NCBI RefSeq assembly: GCF_018127925.1
Contig: NZ_CP072347.1
Location: 1,383,074-1,447,073, forward strand
Direction: 5' to 3'
DNA from: Prevotella melaninogenica
Lineage (GTDB): Bacteria > Bacteroidota > Bacteroidia > Bacteroidales > Bacteroidaceae
Length of the DNA: 64,000 nucleotides
The notes below the pieces were generated by a model. It was not told the DNA's origin. It saw nothing but the letters and a program-made list of their open reading frames with translations, and did no database searches. Positions 6,899 through 16,017 of this stretch are shown in pieces; the first letter of the stretch is position 1, and every line of letters starts with the position of its first letter. The translations under genes were made by a program, and so were the position numbers.

Positions 6899-9256
6899 AT
6901 GACACAAAACATTGCACTCAACACTTCACGCAACGGCAATAAAGGAATCGTCAGAACGATGACTATCGAAGACTACGATAGACTCATTAGAGAGCCGTGG
7001 CTGAAGAAACTGATAAACGAAATTCGTACACTACCAGCTGGCGACAAACGGGCTGACGCACTGAAGGCACAACTACCGTGGCGATGCCCACATTACACCG
7101 CCTTCGGGGATAATCACCGTAGGCAAGCAAACCTACTGCCTGAAGCGTTCACCTTTCAGACAACTTTCGATGTAGACGACGTATCGGTCGTAGAGAAAGC
7201 TATCACTGCGGCACGCGAACTTGACACGAAGCCTGGACGTTGGCGCAGTAAGTTATTGCATATGGAATATTCAGCCCGCAAGAAACTGCATATTGACTTC
7301 CGTCTTCCACTCGGTATGACCGTAGAGGAGGCGCAGCAGGCTTATGGCGAGGCTATCGGTGTGCCCTATGACAAATCCTGCATCACTCCCGAACGCTTTA
7401 TTTATGTCACATCCATTGACGACGAAATCTATCGCTCGAAAGAATGGTATCAACCCCTCAATGATGACGATCGTGAGATGTATGTAGCTGCTTTCCGAGG
7501 ACGTGGACTTACGGACGATGGGCGCACGCTTGCCTATCAAGTGCCAACGGCAGAAGCTACACACACACCGAAAGAGGAAACCACGCACACGCAGCCTACG
7601 ACCTGCACAGAAAAGCAGTTGCGCATCTTCGACCTCAGTCGTGAAGCTGCAGGCTTAAAGGATGTAGATATCAACCGCATAGGCTCACGCCACACCTCTC
7701 TGCAGGCTATCCTCTCCATTGCAGCCAGCCGACTGATGAGCGAGGAAGAACTCTTGGCAGTGGTGCAGCAGCGCATGCCTGAATATGCTAAGGAGCAGGA
7801 TTGCCGTCAGCTTATCCACGATTTTTATGCGAAATATCACGACGACTCAAAGATTTTCAACGCAACCGTTCAACGTATCAATGCCCTTGCTGAACAGGAG
7901 GCTGGCGAAGATGTCTCTAATCTTAAAACAGCCGTAACGAGTGGCTTAATGGGCAACCAGACCTTCTCCATACCCACACCGAAGGCAAAGCCCCAATATG
8001 TTGCAGACATCGAAAACGCCATCTTACGTCTGCCTGCACTAAAAGCAACCTTAGCAGGCGTTCCAGAAGGGATGAAGATACCTGTTCTCTGTGCTGTCAT
8101 GCCTCTGGCAGCCGCTTACGCCGACAGCGTAACGGTGGAATACTGCGACGGAAAGCGAATGCAGCTGGGACTTATGTCGGTCATCGTCGGTCCGCAAGCA
8201 TCGGGCAAAAGTGCGTGTAAGGAAGCCCTCGACACATGGCTCGAAAGGATGAACGAGGACGACGAAAAGGCGCGAAAGCAGGAAGACGAATGGAAGGAGA
8301 AACGCCGTAACCGAAAGGCTAACGAAAAGGCTCCCGAAGACCCAAGAGTGATGATACGCAACGTGCCAGTTACCATCTCGTGTTCTACCCTACTGAAACG
8401 TATGAAATATGCACAGGGGCACACGCTCTTCTCCTTTGGTGAGGAACTCGACACGCTACGAAAGACAAACGGTGCAGGCTCGTGGTCGCAGAAGTATGAC
8501 ATCTATCGCCTCGCCTTCGATAACGGACGGTGGGGACAAGATTATAACTCTGATCAGGCAGAGAGCGGAGTTGTTGACGTTGCCTATAATTGGACCATAC
8601 TCGGCACATACGGTGCGCTGGCAAAATGCTTTCAAGGCGACAACGTGGAGAACGGACTCTCCTCACGCATCATCTTCTCCGAAATGCCCGACAACGCTTT
8701 TGCTCCTATGCCCCGCTTCCGAGGAATGATTGACAGGGATTCTGCCGCCATTCGTGAAGCCGTAGAAAAGCTGTGTGCTGCCAACGGATTCCTTGACACC
8801 CCCCGATTGCGCAAACGAATTGCTAATTGGGTGGAAGAGAAACGTCTTGAGGCATCACGCACCTGGGACATTGTCAAAGACACCTATCGCAAACGTGCTG
8901 CCGTCATAGGCTTTCGCTGTGGCGTTGTCTATAGGCTGATCGTCGAGAAAGAGTCGAAAGCCTGCCTTGACTTTGCCGAGGCTATGGCTGAATATGTCTT
9001 ACAAGCACAAATGCAAATCTTCGGAAAGCCACTGCTTACACAGATGGGTAAGACAATGGAGGGAAACGAGAGAAGAAGCAGAAACAAGAATATTCTTGAA
9101 GAATTACCACAGACATTCACGCTCGACGACCTTAACCGACTGAAACCTGAGAATACGAACATTGGGACGCTGCGCGTTATGATTCATCGATGGAAGGCGG
9201 ACGGATGGATTGAAAAGGTAAAGGAAGGCGAATGGAAGAAGACTGTGACTGTATAA
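6899..9256 (+). CDS. BT4734/BF3469-type VirE-N + DUF3987 protein
   Basis: 785 residues in two parts. Residues about 1-210 fit the 'VirE N-terminal'/BT4734-like domain, with LPWRCPHYTAFGDN and conserved Asp/His/Arg residues (FDVDD, HIDFRLP). Residues about 360-720 fit DUF3987, with a Walker A loop VGPQASGKSAC at about 430-440 and an acidic, Lys-rich linker after it. This architecture resembles primase plus helicase-like ATPase modules of mobile elements and is common in Bacteroidota beside HU-like and smalltalk genes. It probably acts on DNA in the cytosol; the substrate is unknown. It lies between the paired family-B repeats and the DUF5675 gene. Confidence 0.85.
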   Translation: MTQNIALNTSRNGNKGIVRTMTIEDYDRLIREPWLKKLINEIRTLPAGDKRADALKAQLPWRCPHYTAFGDNHRRQANLLPEAFTFQTTFDVDDVSVVEKAITAARELDTKPGRWRSKLLHMEYSARKKLHIDFRLPLGMTVEEAQQAYGEAIGVPYDKSCITPERFIYVTSIDDEIYRSKEWYQPLNDDDREMYVAAFRGRGLTDDGRTLAYQVPTAEATHTPKEETTHTQPTTCTEKQLRIFDLSREAAGLKDVDINRIGSRHTSLQAILSIAASRLMSEEELLAVVQQRMPEYAKEQDCRQLIHDFYAKYHDDSKIFNATVQRINALAEQEAGEDVSNLKTAVTSGLMGNQTFSIPTPKAKPQYVADIENAILRLPALKATLAGVPEGMKIPVLCAVMPLAAAYADSVTVEYCDGKRMQLGLMSVIVGPQASGKSACKEALDTWLERMNEDDEKARKQEDEWKEKRRNRKANEKAPEDPRVMIRNVPVTISCSTLLKRMKYAQGHTLFSFGEELDTLRKTNGAGSWSQKYDIYRLAFDNGRWGQDYNSDQAESGVVDVAYNWTILGTYGALAKCFQGDNVENGLSSRIIFSEMPDNAFAPMPRFRGMIDRDSAAIREAVEKLCAANGFLDTPRLRKRIANWVEEKRLEASRTWDIVKDTYRKRAAVIGFRCGVVYRLIVEKESKACLDFAEAMAEYVLQAQMQIFGKPLLTQMGKTMEGNERRSRNKNILEELPQTFTLDDLNRLKPENTNIGTLRVMIHRWKADGWIEKVKEGEWKKTVTV

Positions 9257-9323
9257 CCCCGAAGAAATTACATTATTACAATTACAAATTACATTAAGGT
9301 CTAACCACATAATCGCTACTGCA

Positions 9324-9854
9324 ATGGAAATAATCATCAGACGTACCGCCTTTAAAGAAGGCTACACAATAGGAAACCTCTATATTCTGCCCGAACAGGC
9401 TGGAATTGAAAAGAAAAGTATGCCTACACCAGCTAACAATAAAGAAATAGATGTGCCTAAACAAATAGTTAATGAAGAAAAGGCTATGCCCGAATGGTTC
9501 TGCAATACGATGGAGCCAACAGCGAGAAAGCTGACTTCTCAAATGCCGCTGACACTCATCCGCAGGCATAAAATAATTGGAAAGACAGCTATCCCCACTG
9601 GGCGTTATCGCATCCTCATCACACGCAGCCGACGGTTCGGACGATGGCTGCCGCTGCTGCTGAACGTGAAGGGTTTTGAGGGGATAAGGATTCATGCGGG
9701 GAATAAGCCAGAAGACACACGGGGATGTATCCTCCTCGGTTTCAACCGACGCAAAGGATATGTGCTCGACTCTACCCGCTGCGTGCTCACACTCGTTAAG
9801 ATGATGACGGAGGCAATAGCGAAAGGAGAAAAGGTGTTTGTGGAAGTGAGGTAA
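9324..9854 (+). CDS. DUF5675 family protein
   Basis: 176 residues. The C-terminal about 100 residues (KTAIPTGRYRILITRSRRFGRWLPLLLNV, GIRIHAGNKPEDTRGCILLGFNR) match the DUF5675 pattern, in which an IHxGN...DTxGCI core carries His and Cys residues like those of L,D-transpeptidase-like or phage lysis-associated domains. The N-terminal about 75 residues look like an insertion with low complexity. In related loci this position is held by an N-acetylmuramoyl-L-alanine amidase, so a cell-wall role is plausible. There is no signal peptide. The stop codon is followed immediately by a family-A repeat. Confidence 0.75.
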   Translation: MEIIIRRTAFKEGYTIGNLYILPEQAGIEKKSMPTPANNKEIDVPKQIVNEEKAMPEWFCNTMEPTARKLTSQMPLTLIRRHKIIGKTAIPTGRYRILITRSRRFGRWLPLLLNVKGFEGIRIHAGNKPEDTRGCILLGFNRRKGYVLDSTRCVLTLVKMMTEAIAKGEKVFVEVR

Positions 9855-10190
9855 AGCCCCACCCAACCTCCCCGAAGGGGGAGGAGTGCAAACTGCCGAT
9901 CTCCCCGAACCAACAGTCACTGACCGAAGGGAGGTAAAGGGAAGGAGTAGCCTCACCCCCAACCCCTCTCCGAACCAACGGTCACTGACCGAAGGGAAGT
10001 AAAGGAGAGGGGAGTGATTAGCGAGATACCCCTAAAGTTCTATTCAAGGGTCAAAGGGGGAGACTGCGAATTACGCGAATGACACGAATTACTTAGCAAT
10101 AATGATTCGTGTTATTAGTGCCATTCGTAGTGCTAATCATAAAGTTCAAAGTTAATAGTTGAAATCATAAAGTTCAAAGGGAAAAGAGTT
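9855..10190. repeat. Right long inverted repeat plus family-A repeats
   Basis: The perfect 53-bp match to the left arm is 10008-10060, with further matching at 10085-10103 and in GAACTTTATGATTTCA-type units (as reverse complement) to about 10185. Inside lie two G/C-rich family-A copies with an extra segment containing GGTCACTGACCGAAGGGA, present twice (about 9915 and 9980). The orientation is opposite to 1900-2165. Confidence 0.8.
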
Positions 10191-10484
10191 CACAAATAAA
10201 AAGCGGCACCCACTAAGGGATGCCGCATAAGGGATTCTCCTTCCCTTGATTAGAAGAGAAGGAAGACCACGAGGGTCATTAATATGTTAGCCTCTAAAGC
10301 AATAAGGCTTCTAACTTCTGTTCTTCCCCAACAAGTATGTTATCCAACTTCTGTTTCCCCCTAACAAGTATGTTATTCGCATACCACCACTTATCTAACA
10401 ACAGGGGTATCACGGTGTTTACTCCCCTCCCTATGGGGGAGGGGCAAGGGGGAGGGGCTGGTTGTTGCGAGTTGTTATTTTTTT
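10191..10484. repeat. Hairpin and family-B repeat at the thrS end of the island
   Basis: A hairpin (GCGGCACCC with GGGATGCCGC, about 10203-10228) and a family-B repeat (10393-10463) with GTTTACTCCCCTCCCTATGG lie between DUF5675 and thrS. No gene is seen. Two copies of AACAAGTATGTTAT occur at about 10330 and 10363. Confidence 0.6.
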
Positions 10485-12434
10485 TTAATCCAACCCCTTC
10501 AGCTGTTCAGCAACCTCGTTGTTGATACGCTCTGCGAAGGCTTCCATTGTCATCGTTGCCTGTTCGCCACCGCCCTGCTGACGCATTGATACGAGGCCTT
10601 CGGCTGCTTCCTTCTCGCCCACGATAACCATGTAAGGAACACGCTTAAGCTCGTTGTCGCGAATCTTGCGACCAATCTTCTCGTTGCGGTCGTCCATGAT
10701 TGAACGTACGTCGTGAGCATCGAAGTAAGCCTTCACCTTCTGAGCATAGTCGTTATACTTCTCAGAGATTGGGAGGATGGCAACCTGATCAGGTGTCAAC
10801 CAGAGTGGGAAGTGACCTGCTGTGTGCTCGATGAGAACGGCAGTGAAACGCTCGAGTGAACCGAATGGTGCACGGTGAACCATCACTGGTGTCTTCTTAG
10901 AGTTGTCCTCTGCTGTATATTCGAGCTTGAAGCGGTTAGGGAGGTTATAGTCAACCTGGATTGTACCGAGCTGCCAACGACGACCGATAGCATCCTTCAC
11001 CATGAAGTCGAGCTTAGGACCGTAGAACGCTGCCTCACCAAGCTCTACACGAGCGTTGAGACCCTTTTCTGCGCATGCTTCCTTAATGGCTGCTTCGCTC
11101 TCTTCCCATACCTCGTCAGAGCCGATATACTTCTCCTTGTCCTCTGGGTCGCGGAGGGAAATTTGCGCCTCGTAGTTATCGAAACCAAAGGTCTTGAACA
11201 CCTTGAGGATGATATCGATATTGTTCTCAAACTCTGCCTTTACCTGGTCAGGACGCACGAAGATATGTGCATCATCCTGTGTGAAGGTACGAACACGTGT
11301 AAGTCCGTGAAGCTCACCACTCTTCTCATAACGGAACACGGTTCCGAACTCTGCGATACGCAGTGGAAGATCTTTGTAAGAACGTGGCTTGTAAGCGTAA
11401 ATCTCACAGTGGTGAGGACAGTTCATTGGCTTAAGCATATACTCTTCGTCCTCCTCTGGTGTGTGGATTGGTTGGAAAGCATCCTTGCCATAGTGAGCAT
11501 AGTGACCAGAAGTTACGTAGAGGTTCTTACCACCGATACCCGGTGTGATTACCTCTTGATAGTTGTAAGGACGGAGGAGACGACGCAAGAGCTCCTGCAG
11601 GCGCAGGCGCAGCTGTGTACCCTTTGGCAACCAGATAGGAAGACCCTTTCCGACGCGGTCAGAGAACATAAAGAGTTCCATTTCCTTACCAATCTTTCTG
11701 TGGTCGCGCTTCTTAGCCTCTTCGAGCATCTCGAGGTATTCGTCGAGCATCTTCTTCTTAGGGAAGGTGATACCGTAGATACGTGTCATCTGCTCGCGCT
11801 TAGCATCGCCACGCCAGAAAGCTCCAGCAACGCTGGTTATCTTGACAGCCTTGATAGCACCTGTTGAAACGAGGTGAGGGCCACGGCAAAGGTCGGTGAA
11901 GTTACCCTGCGAATATGTTGAGATAGTGCCATCTTCGAGGTCCTCTACGATGTGCTCCACCTTGTATTCCTGTCCATCGGCAGTAAACTCCTTAACAGCA
12001 TCCGCCTTAGAGACGTTACGACGAACGACTGGCTCGTTCTTCTTAGCAAGTTCGCGCATCTTCTCTTCAATCTTTGGGAAGTCGTTCTCAGAGATTGTCT
12101 GACCCTCTGCAGGCATCACGTCATAGAAGAAGCCGTTCTCAACAGCTGGTCCGAATCCGAACTGAATGCCTGGGTAAAGCTCCTGCAAAGCCTCAGCGAG
12201 GAGGTGGGCAGAAGTGTGCCAGAAGGTGTGCTTACCTTCTTCGTCATCGAACTTGTAAAGTGCGATGCTTGCGTCCTCATTGATAGGACGGTTGAGTTCT
12301 GTTGTTTCGCCATTTACACCGCAAGATACAACGTCACGGGCGAGAGCCGGCGAAATGCTCTCGGCGATTTGAAAACCAGTTACGCCCTGCTCGTATTCAC
12401 GAACGGAACCGTCTGGGAAAGTGATTTTAACCAT
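10485..12434 (-). CDS. thrS: Threonine-tRNA ligase
   Basis: Attaches threonine to tRNA-Thr. The 649-residue protein has the N-terminal TGS domain (about 1-62), the editing/SAD domain with [11 protein letters not shown] (about 70-240), the class II catalytic core with zinc ligands in [14 protein letters not shown] and motif 2 [20 protein letters not shown], and the C-terminal anticodon-binding domain. Length and motif order are normal. It is the last gene of the ruvX-def-TPR-thrS block; infC would normally follow. A -7 box at 12475-12468 suggests a separate promoter. Confidence 0.98.
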   Translation of the reverse strand: MVKITFPDGSVREYEQGVTGFQIAESISPALARDVVSCGVNGETTELNRPINEDASIALYKFDDEEGKHTFWHTSAHLLAEALQELYPGIQFGFGPAVENGFFYDVMPAEGQTISENDFPKIEEKMRELAKKNEPVVRRNVSKADAVKEFTADGQEYKVEHIVEDLEDGTISTYSQGNFTDLCRGPHLVSTGAIKAVKITSVAGAFWRGDAKREQMTRIYGITFPKKKMLDEYLEMLEEAKKRDHRKIGKEMELFMFSDRVGKGLPIWLPKGTQLRLRLQELLRRLLRPYNYQEVITPGIGGKNLYVTSGHYAHYGKDAFQPIHTPEEDEEYMLKPMNCPHHCEIYAYKPRSYKDLPLRIAEFGTVFRYEKSGELHGLTRVRTFTQDDAHIFVRPDQVKAEFENNIDIILKVFKTFGFDNYEAQISLRDPEDKEKYIGSDEVWEESEAAIKEACAEKGLNARVELGEAAFYGPKLDFMVKDAIGRRWQLGTIQVDYNLPNRFKLEYTAEDNSKKTPVMVHRAPFGSLERFTAVLIEHTAGHFPLWLTPDQVAILPISEKYNDYAQKVKAYFDAHDVRSIMDDRNEKIGRKIRDNELKRVPYMVIVGEKEAAEGLVSMRQQGGGEQATMTMEAFAERINNEVAEQLKGLD

Positions 12435-12467
12435 ACTACAAATTAGTTTTATAAATCAAATATGTGG

Positions 12468-12475
12468 CAAAGGTA
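12468..12475 (-). promoter_or_regulatory. -7 box of thrS
   Basis: The minus strand reads TACCTTTG (TAnnTTTG), 34 bp ahead of the thrS ATG at 12434. The expected -33 TTTG is not clear. The adjacent 12480-12600 stretch is low-complexity AATTCAGAATTCATAATT-type repeats without a gene. Confidence 0.5.
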
Positions 12476-12646
12476 ATACTTTTAATTCAGAATTCAGAAT
12501 TCATAATTCATAATTATGATTACTTCTTTAATTCAGAATTCAAAATTCAGAATTATTCGAACGAAGTTCTCATCAGTACGTCATAATTATGATTACCGAT
12601 GTAGCTTAAGGGTTAAACTCAAATCATAAAGTTCAAAGCTCAAAGT

Positions 12647-13261
12647 TCAAAGCTTCAACGGACGCTTGTCATCACTTTCAATGCGAAGACTCGGTAGCTT
12701 GTAAAAATGCGAAGCATTAGGTTTCATGGGCTGCTGCTTTGGCTTCCTACCCGCTACGATGTCGGCACGAAGCTGGGAGGCTGCATCGAATGATTTCCAT
12801 CGCTTGAGGATATAATCAAGTTGCTGAAGAGCAGCCTTGCTATCGCCCACTTGATAAAGGCAATAGGCACGATTAAACCAATAGTCACGATTGTCGGGGG
12901 TTATGTCAAGCGCGTGGGTAAAGGCAACGATAGCACTGTCGTAACGCTCCACACGAATGTTAGACATACCATAAAGTTCGTAGATATCAGCAATATAGGG
13001 CTGTAAAGTCAAAGCACGGCGACAATCATCACCAGCACCCTTATAGTCTTCAAGGCGATACTTTGACAATGCCATCAAATACCAAGCCTCGTATAGATTT
13101 GGTTTGAGGGCAACGATACGGGAGAAAATCTGCATGGAAGTAACGTAGTATCCCTGATCAAGCGTCCGCCTCCCCTCCTCCATCATCTTCTTGACGTTGT
13201 ATTGGGCTGCTGACGGTAATGCCAATAGGCAAAGCAAGGATACTACGATACCACGCAACAT
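12647..13261 (-). CDS. Tetratricopeptide-repeat periplasmic protein
   Basis: 204 residues. A cleavable signal peptide (MLRGIVVSLLCLLALPSAAQ) is followed by three or four TPR units (about 25-150), including NLYEAWYLMALSKYRLEDYKGA, then DIYELYGMSNIRVERYDSA and NRDYWFNRAYCLYQVGDSKAA. TPRs mediate protein-protein contacts, so it is probably a periplasmic scaffold. It starts 4 nt after the def stop, so it is co-transcribed with def. This gene is commonly found between def and thrS in Bacteroidota. Its partner is unknown. Confidence 0.85.
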   Translation of the reverse strand: MLRGIVVSLLCLLALPSAAQYNVKKMMEEGRRTLDQGYYVTSMQIFSRIVALKPNLYEAWYLMALSKYRLEDYKGAGDDCRRALTLQPYIADIYELYGMSNIRVERYDSAIVAFTHALDITPDNRDYWFNRAYCLYQVGDSKAALQQLDYILKRWKSFDAASQLRADIVAGRKPKQQPMKPNASHFYKLPSLRIESDDKRPLKL

Positions 13262-13265
13262 AGGC

Positions 13266-13826
13266 TTACTTACGTGGAGCCTTCACACGATAGTGGCAGC
13301 GAACTTTTCCCTGCAGAAGGGCTTTGAGCTTGCTGGTAATCATCTGCTTGCGGAATGGCGAGATACGATCAGTAAAGACACGACCTTCGAGGTGATCAAA
13401 CTCATGCTGGATAACGCGAGCAAGATAGCCATCAATCCACTCCTCATGCTCAACGAGATTCTCGTCATACCACTTTACGTAGACACGCTTTGCACGTGTC
13501 ACACTCTCGTGAACACCTGGCAGAGAGAGACATCCCTCTTCCAAGGTCTCCGTCTCAGAGTCATCATACTCAAGGATGTGACCATTGATGAAAGCATGAC
13601 GATAGTCTTTATACTCAGGGAAGGTGTCTGAGAGCACATCCAAGTCGACAACAACGACACGGATAGACTTACCAATCTGTGGTGCTGCCAAACCGACACC
13701 ATCGCTGGCGGTGTTGGTCTCAAACATATTTTGTATCAGTTCTTGGAGGTCAGGATAATCGAGGGGGATATCCTCGGCTACCTTTCGCAACACTGGCTGA
13801 CCATATGTGTAAATGGGTAATACCAT
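13266..13826 (-). CDS. def: Peptide deformylase
   Basis: Removes the formyl group from the N-terminal Met of new proteins. The 186-residue product has the three family motifs: GVGLAAPQIG (about 42-51), EGCLSLPG (metal-binding Cys) and QHEFDHLEG (HExxH, two metal-binding His and the catalytic Glu). Length is normal for the type I enzyme. It lies between ruvX (153 bp upstream) and the TPR gene (4 bp downstream). Confidence 0.98.
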   Translation of the reverse strand: MVLPIYTYGQPVLRKVAEDIPLDYPDLQELIQNMFETNTASDGVGLAAPQIGKSIRVVVVDLDVLSDTFPEYKDYRHAFINGHILEYDDSETETLEEGCLSLPGVHESVTRAKRVYVKWYDENLVEHEEWIDGYLARVIQHEFDHLEGRVFTDRISPFRKQMITSKLKALLQGKVRCHYRVKAPRK

Positions 13827-13979
13827 ATTCTTTTCTTTCTTTTAAACTTAATAGGTGTCCAACACGTTTAATCATCAAATAGCGCAAAACTCTATCAGCT
13901 TAATAATCAAACGGCTCAAGGCTCTACGATTCTGATTTCCAAACGTTTCGAATCTTAATAAACATAAACTTCAAACGGA

Positions 13980-14399
13980 TTAAAGCCCCTTGGACCTCAT
14001 ATAATCTTGTAGGATAATTGTTGCCGAAATCTCGTCAACAAGTCCCTTATCTTCACGGCGGGTCTTCTTCTTAACCCCACCCGCAATCATTGCTTGATGA
14101 GCGATAACCGACGTAAAGCGCTCGTCATAATAATCAATAGGCAACTCTGGGTGTGCCTTGCGCCAACGATTGACAAATTGCTCCACACGAGCGAGGTTCT
14201 CACTCGGCTGACCATTGGACTGTATAGGTTTGCCAATGACAAGCTGGCTGACCGCTTCCTTTGCAATATACTGGTTCAAAAACTCAAAAAGTTCAGACGT
14301 AGGAACAGTCGCCAACCCATTGGCGATGATGCACAATGGGTCGGTGACAGCTAATCCTGTACGTTTTTTACCGTAATCTATCGCTAAAATTCTACTCAT
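13980..14399 (-). CDS. ruvX: Holliday junction resolvase-like YqgF/RuvX
   Basis: 139 residues, RNase H-like fold. Motifs are DYGKKRTGLAVTD at the N-terminus (first catalytic Asp), VIGKPIQSNGQPSENLARVEQF (catalytic Glu region), YDERFTSVIA, and DKGLVDEISATIILQDYM near the C-terminus. In E. coli YqgF is needed for 16S rRNA 5'-end maturation; other members are described as resolvases. It begins immediately after the stop of the SPOR-lipoprotein gene, so translational coupling is likely. Confidence 0.93.
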   Translation of the reverse strand: MSRILAIDYGKKRTGLAVTDPLCIIANGLATVPTSELFEFLNQYIAKEAVSQLVIGKPIQSNGQPSENLARVEQFVNRWRKAHPELPIDYYDERFTSVIAHQAMIAGGVKKKTRREDKGLVDEISATIILQDYMRSKGL

Positions 14400-14894
14400 T
14401 TATCGAGAGAGCAACCAAGCATCAGCGTAAGTAGCACGGAGCTGATTGCGGCTCTGAACAGCTGAAGCCTTGCTGTCGTAAGTAGAAGCAACAACGCGAT
14501 ACATATTGTTACCAGCATTGTAAGCAACCTGAGCATCGTAGCCAGCATTCTTCAAACGCTGCTGCAAGCCCTCAGCGTTAGACTTAATACTGAATGAACC
14601 AACAACTACGCTGTAAGCCTTCAAACCAGAACCATTTACAACAGAAACAGTCTCGCGGCGTACTGGCTCATTGTCGTAATTATCAACAACTGGAGCCTGC
14701 GTAACTGGCTGAGTCTCTACTGGAGCTACAACAGCGTCCTGCTGAGTTGCGTTGTCATCAGTATTCGTAGTAGTATTCTGCTCCTGAGACTTAGCCTTCT
14801 CGTAAGCCTTCTTGTATGCACTCTCGCTTGACTTACAGCCAGTGAAAGCCATTGCAACACACATAGCTGCGCCCAAAACCATAAATTTCTTCAT
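14400..14894 (-). CDS. SPOR-domain lipoprotein
   Basis: 164 residues. A lipoprotein signal (MKKFMVLGAAMCVAMAFTGC, lipid Cys at 20) precedes a Gln/Thr/Asn-rich linker (about 21-85) and a C-terminal SPOR domain (YSVVVGSFSIKSNAEGLQQRL to the end). SPOR domains bind peptidoglycan glycan strands lacking stem peptides, so the protein is probably tethered at the outer membrane and reaches the cell wall, perhaps at the division site. It is the first gene of the ruvX-def-TPR run. Confidence 0.9.
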   Translation of the reverse strand: MKKFMVLGAAMCVAMAFTGCKSSESAYKKAYEKAKSQEQNTTTNTDDNATQQDAVVAPVETQPVTQAPVVDNYDNEPVRRETVSVVNGSGLKAYSVVVGSFSIKSNAEGLQQRLKNAGYDAQVAYNAGNNMYRVVASTYDSKASAVQSRNQLRATYADAWLLSR

Positions 14895-15047
14895 AATCCC
14901 TTAGTTTTTATTGATTATACTATTAATTTACTATGTAATTATCGTGCGAAGTTACAAAATAAGAAGCAGAAGTAAGAAAGCAGCGTCAATAAAGTTTGTT
15001 AAATAAACTATTTGTAAGATTTTTAACACAAAAATACTTCCTATTCT

Positions 15048-15079
15048 ATTGCTAATATGCGAAACTTTAGCTATATTTG
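15048..15079 (+). promoter_or_regulatory. Promoter of the YtxH operon
   Basis: ATTG (15048-15051), a 20-bp spacer, and TATATTTG (15072-15079) match the Bacteroidota -33/-7 pattern. The leader to the ATG at 15128 is about 40 nt. Confidence 0.65.
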
Positions 15080-15127
15080 CCATTGATAAAGAAAGAACTA
15101 TTCATTAACAATAAAAAATAAGAGATT

Positions 15128-15343
15128 ATGAAGACATTAGGTTATGTTTGCGCATTCCTCTGTGGTAGCATCACAGGCGCAGCTCTCGGACTTCTTTTGG
15201 CTCCAGAGAAGGGTACAGACACACGTTCAAAGATTTCTGATGCTGTTGACGATTTCTGCAAGAAGCATGATATCAAGCTCAGCCGCAAGGAAGCTGAGGA
15301 TTTCGTTGAGGATATCAAGGATGCAGCTTCAGACGCTATCTAA
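15128..15343 (+). CDS. YtxH domain-containing protein
   Basis: 71 residues. A hydrophobic Gly/Ala-rich segment (VCAFLCGSITGAALGLLLAP) is followed by EKGTDTRSKISDAVDDF, the typical YtxH layout, and a charged helix. These are small membrane-associated, often stress-linked proteins of unclear function. It is the first of three tightly packed genes (10- and 4-bp gaps) with its own promoter. This trio is common in Bacteroidota. Confidence 0.88.
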   Translation: MKTLGYVCAFLCGSITGAALGLLLAPEKGTDTRSKISDAVDDFCKKHDIKLSRKEAEDFVEDIKDAASDAI

Positions 15344-15353
15344 ATTGTAAAGG

Positions 15354-15707
15354 ATGTTCTCAAACGACAAGAACGTAGAAACAATAGCACAACTCGTAGA
15401 GGTGCTAAAGCATTATATCGGGCTTCAGTCAGAGTACATGAAGCTCGATGTAATAGAAAAGGTCGTGCGATTACTGACCGTGATTACAATCATGGTTGTT
15501 TTCTGCACTATCTTATTAATTTCCCTAATTTATCTCTCCTTTGCTGCAGCCTTTGCATTGCAGACATTGGTGGGTTCACTTATTTGGGCTTTCCTGATTG
15601 TTGGTGGTGGCTATTTGCTATTACTCTTTTTCTTCATCTTACTACGTCGCAGTCTTATTGAACGCCCATTGGTAAGATTCTTGGGAAGTCTCTTAATGTC
15701 AAAATAA
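15354..15707 (+). CDS. Phage holin superfamily III / YqjE-like membrane protein
   Basis: 117 residues with two long hydrophobic segments (about 43-70 and 78-105) and charged ends, like the DUF1469/YqjE ('phage holin family') proteins that accompany YtxH genes. Despite the family name nothing nearby is phage-like; these are host membrane proteins of unknown function. It starts 10 bp after the YtxH stop and ends 4 bp before the next gene. Confidence 0.8.
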   Translation: MFSNDKNVETIAQLVEVLKHYIGLQSEYMKLDVIEKVVRLLTVITIMVVFCTILLISLIYLSFAAAFALQTLVGSLIWAFLIVGGGYLLLLFFFILLRRSLIERPLVRFLGSLLMSK

Positions 15708-15711
15708 GCTT

Positions 15712-16017
15712 ATGACTGAACAGACCACTCACTTTGGAACCAATTATAGGTCGCTGAACGACATTCGCTTGCGCAAAGCACAGCTGCGTACAGACTTGAC
15801 CAAGGATAGCAACAAGATTGCGGGGTTGTGGAATGAACTTATGCATAAGCCGAAAGACAAGAACACGCCTACTCAGCGCTTCTCTGGTGCATTCAATGTT
15901 GGTGCGGGCGTATTGGATGGACTTATCCTTACGTGGAAACTCTATCGTATGTTTGGGGGTAAGCAATCATCAGGTCCCTTTAATAAGTTCAGCTTATTCA
16001 AAAAGAAAAAGAAATAA
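15712..16017 (+). CDS. Hypothetical protein of the YtxH operon
   Basis: 101 residues, no family I can name. The N-terminal half is charged and helical (RSLNDIRLRKAQLRTDLTKDSNKIAGLWNEL). A Gly-rich hydrophobic stretch follows (FNVGAGVLDGLILTWKLYRMFGG), and the end is Lys-rich (KKKKK). It probably associates with the membrane together with the two preceding proteins. In related operons a similar small protein follows the holin-like gene. Confidence 0.75.
   Translation: MTEQTTHFGTNYRSLNDIRLRKAQLRTDLTKDSNKIAGLWNELMHKPKDKNTPTQRFSGAFNVGAGVLDGLILTWKLYRMFGGKQSSGPFNKFSLFKKKKK

Noticed and set aside
10875-11867. 330-codon open frame opposite thrS
   Set aside because: It is antisense to a perfectly conserved essential gene and has no family character.
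15354-15707. Prophage, because of a holin-family name
   Set aside because: The gene is a common host membrane protein next to YtxH; no structural phage genes are seen.
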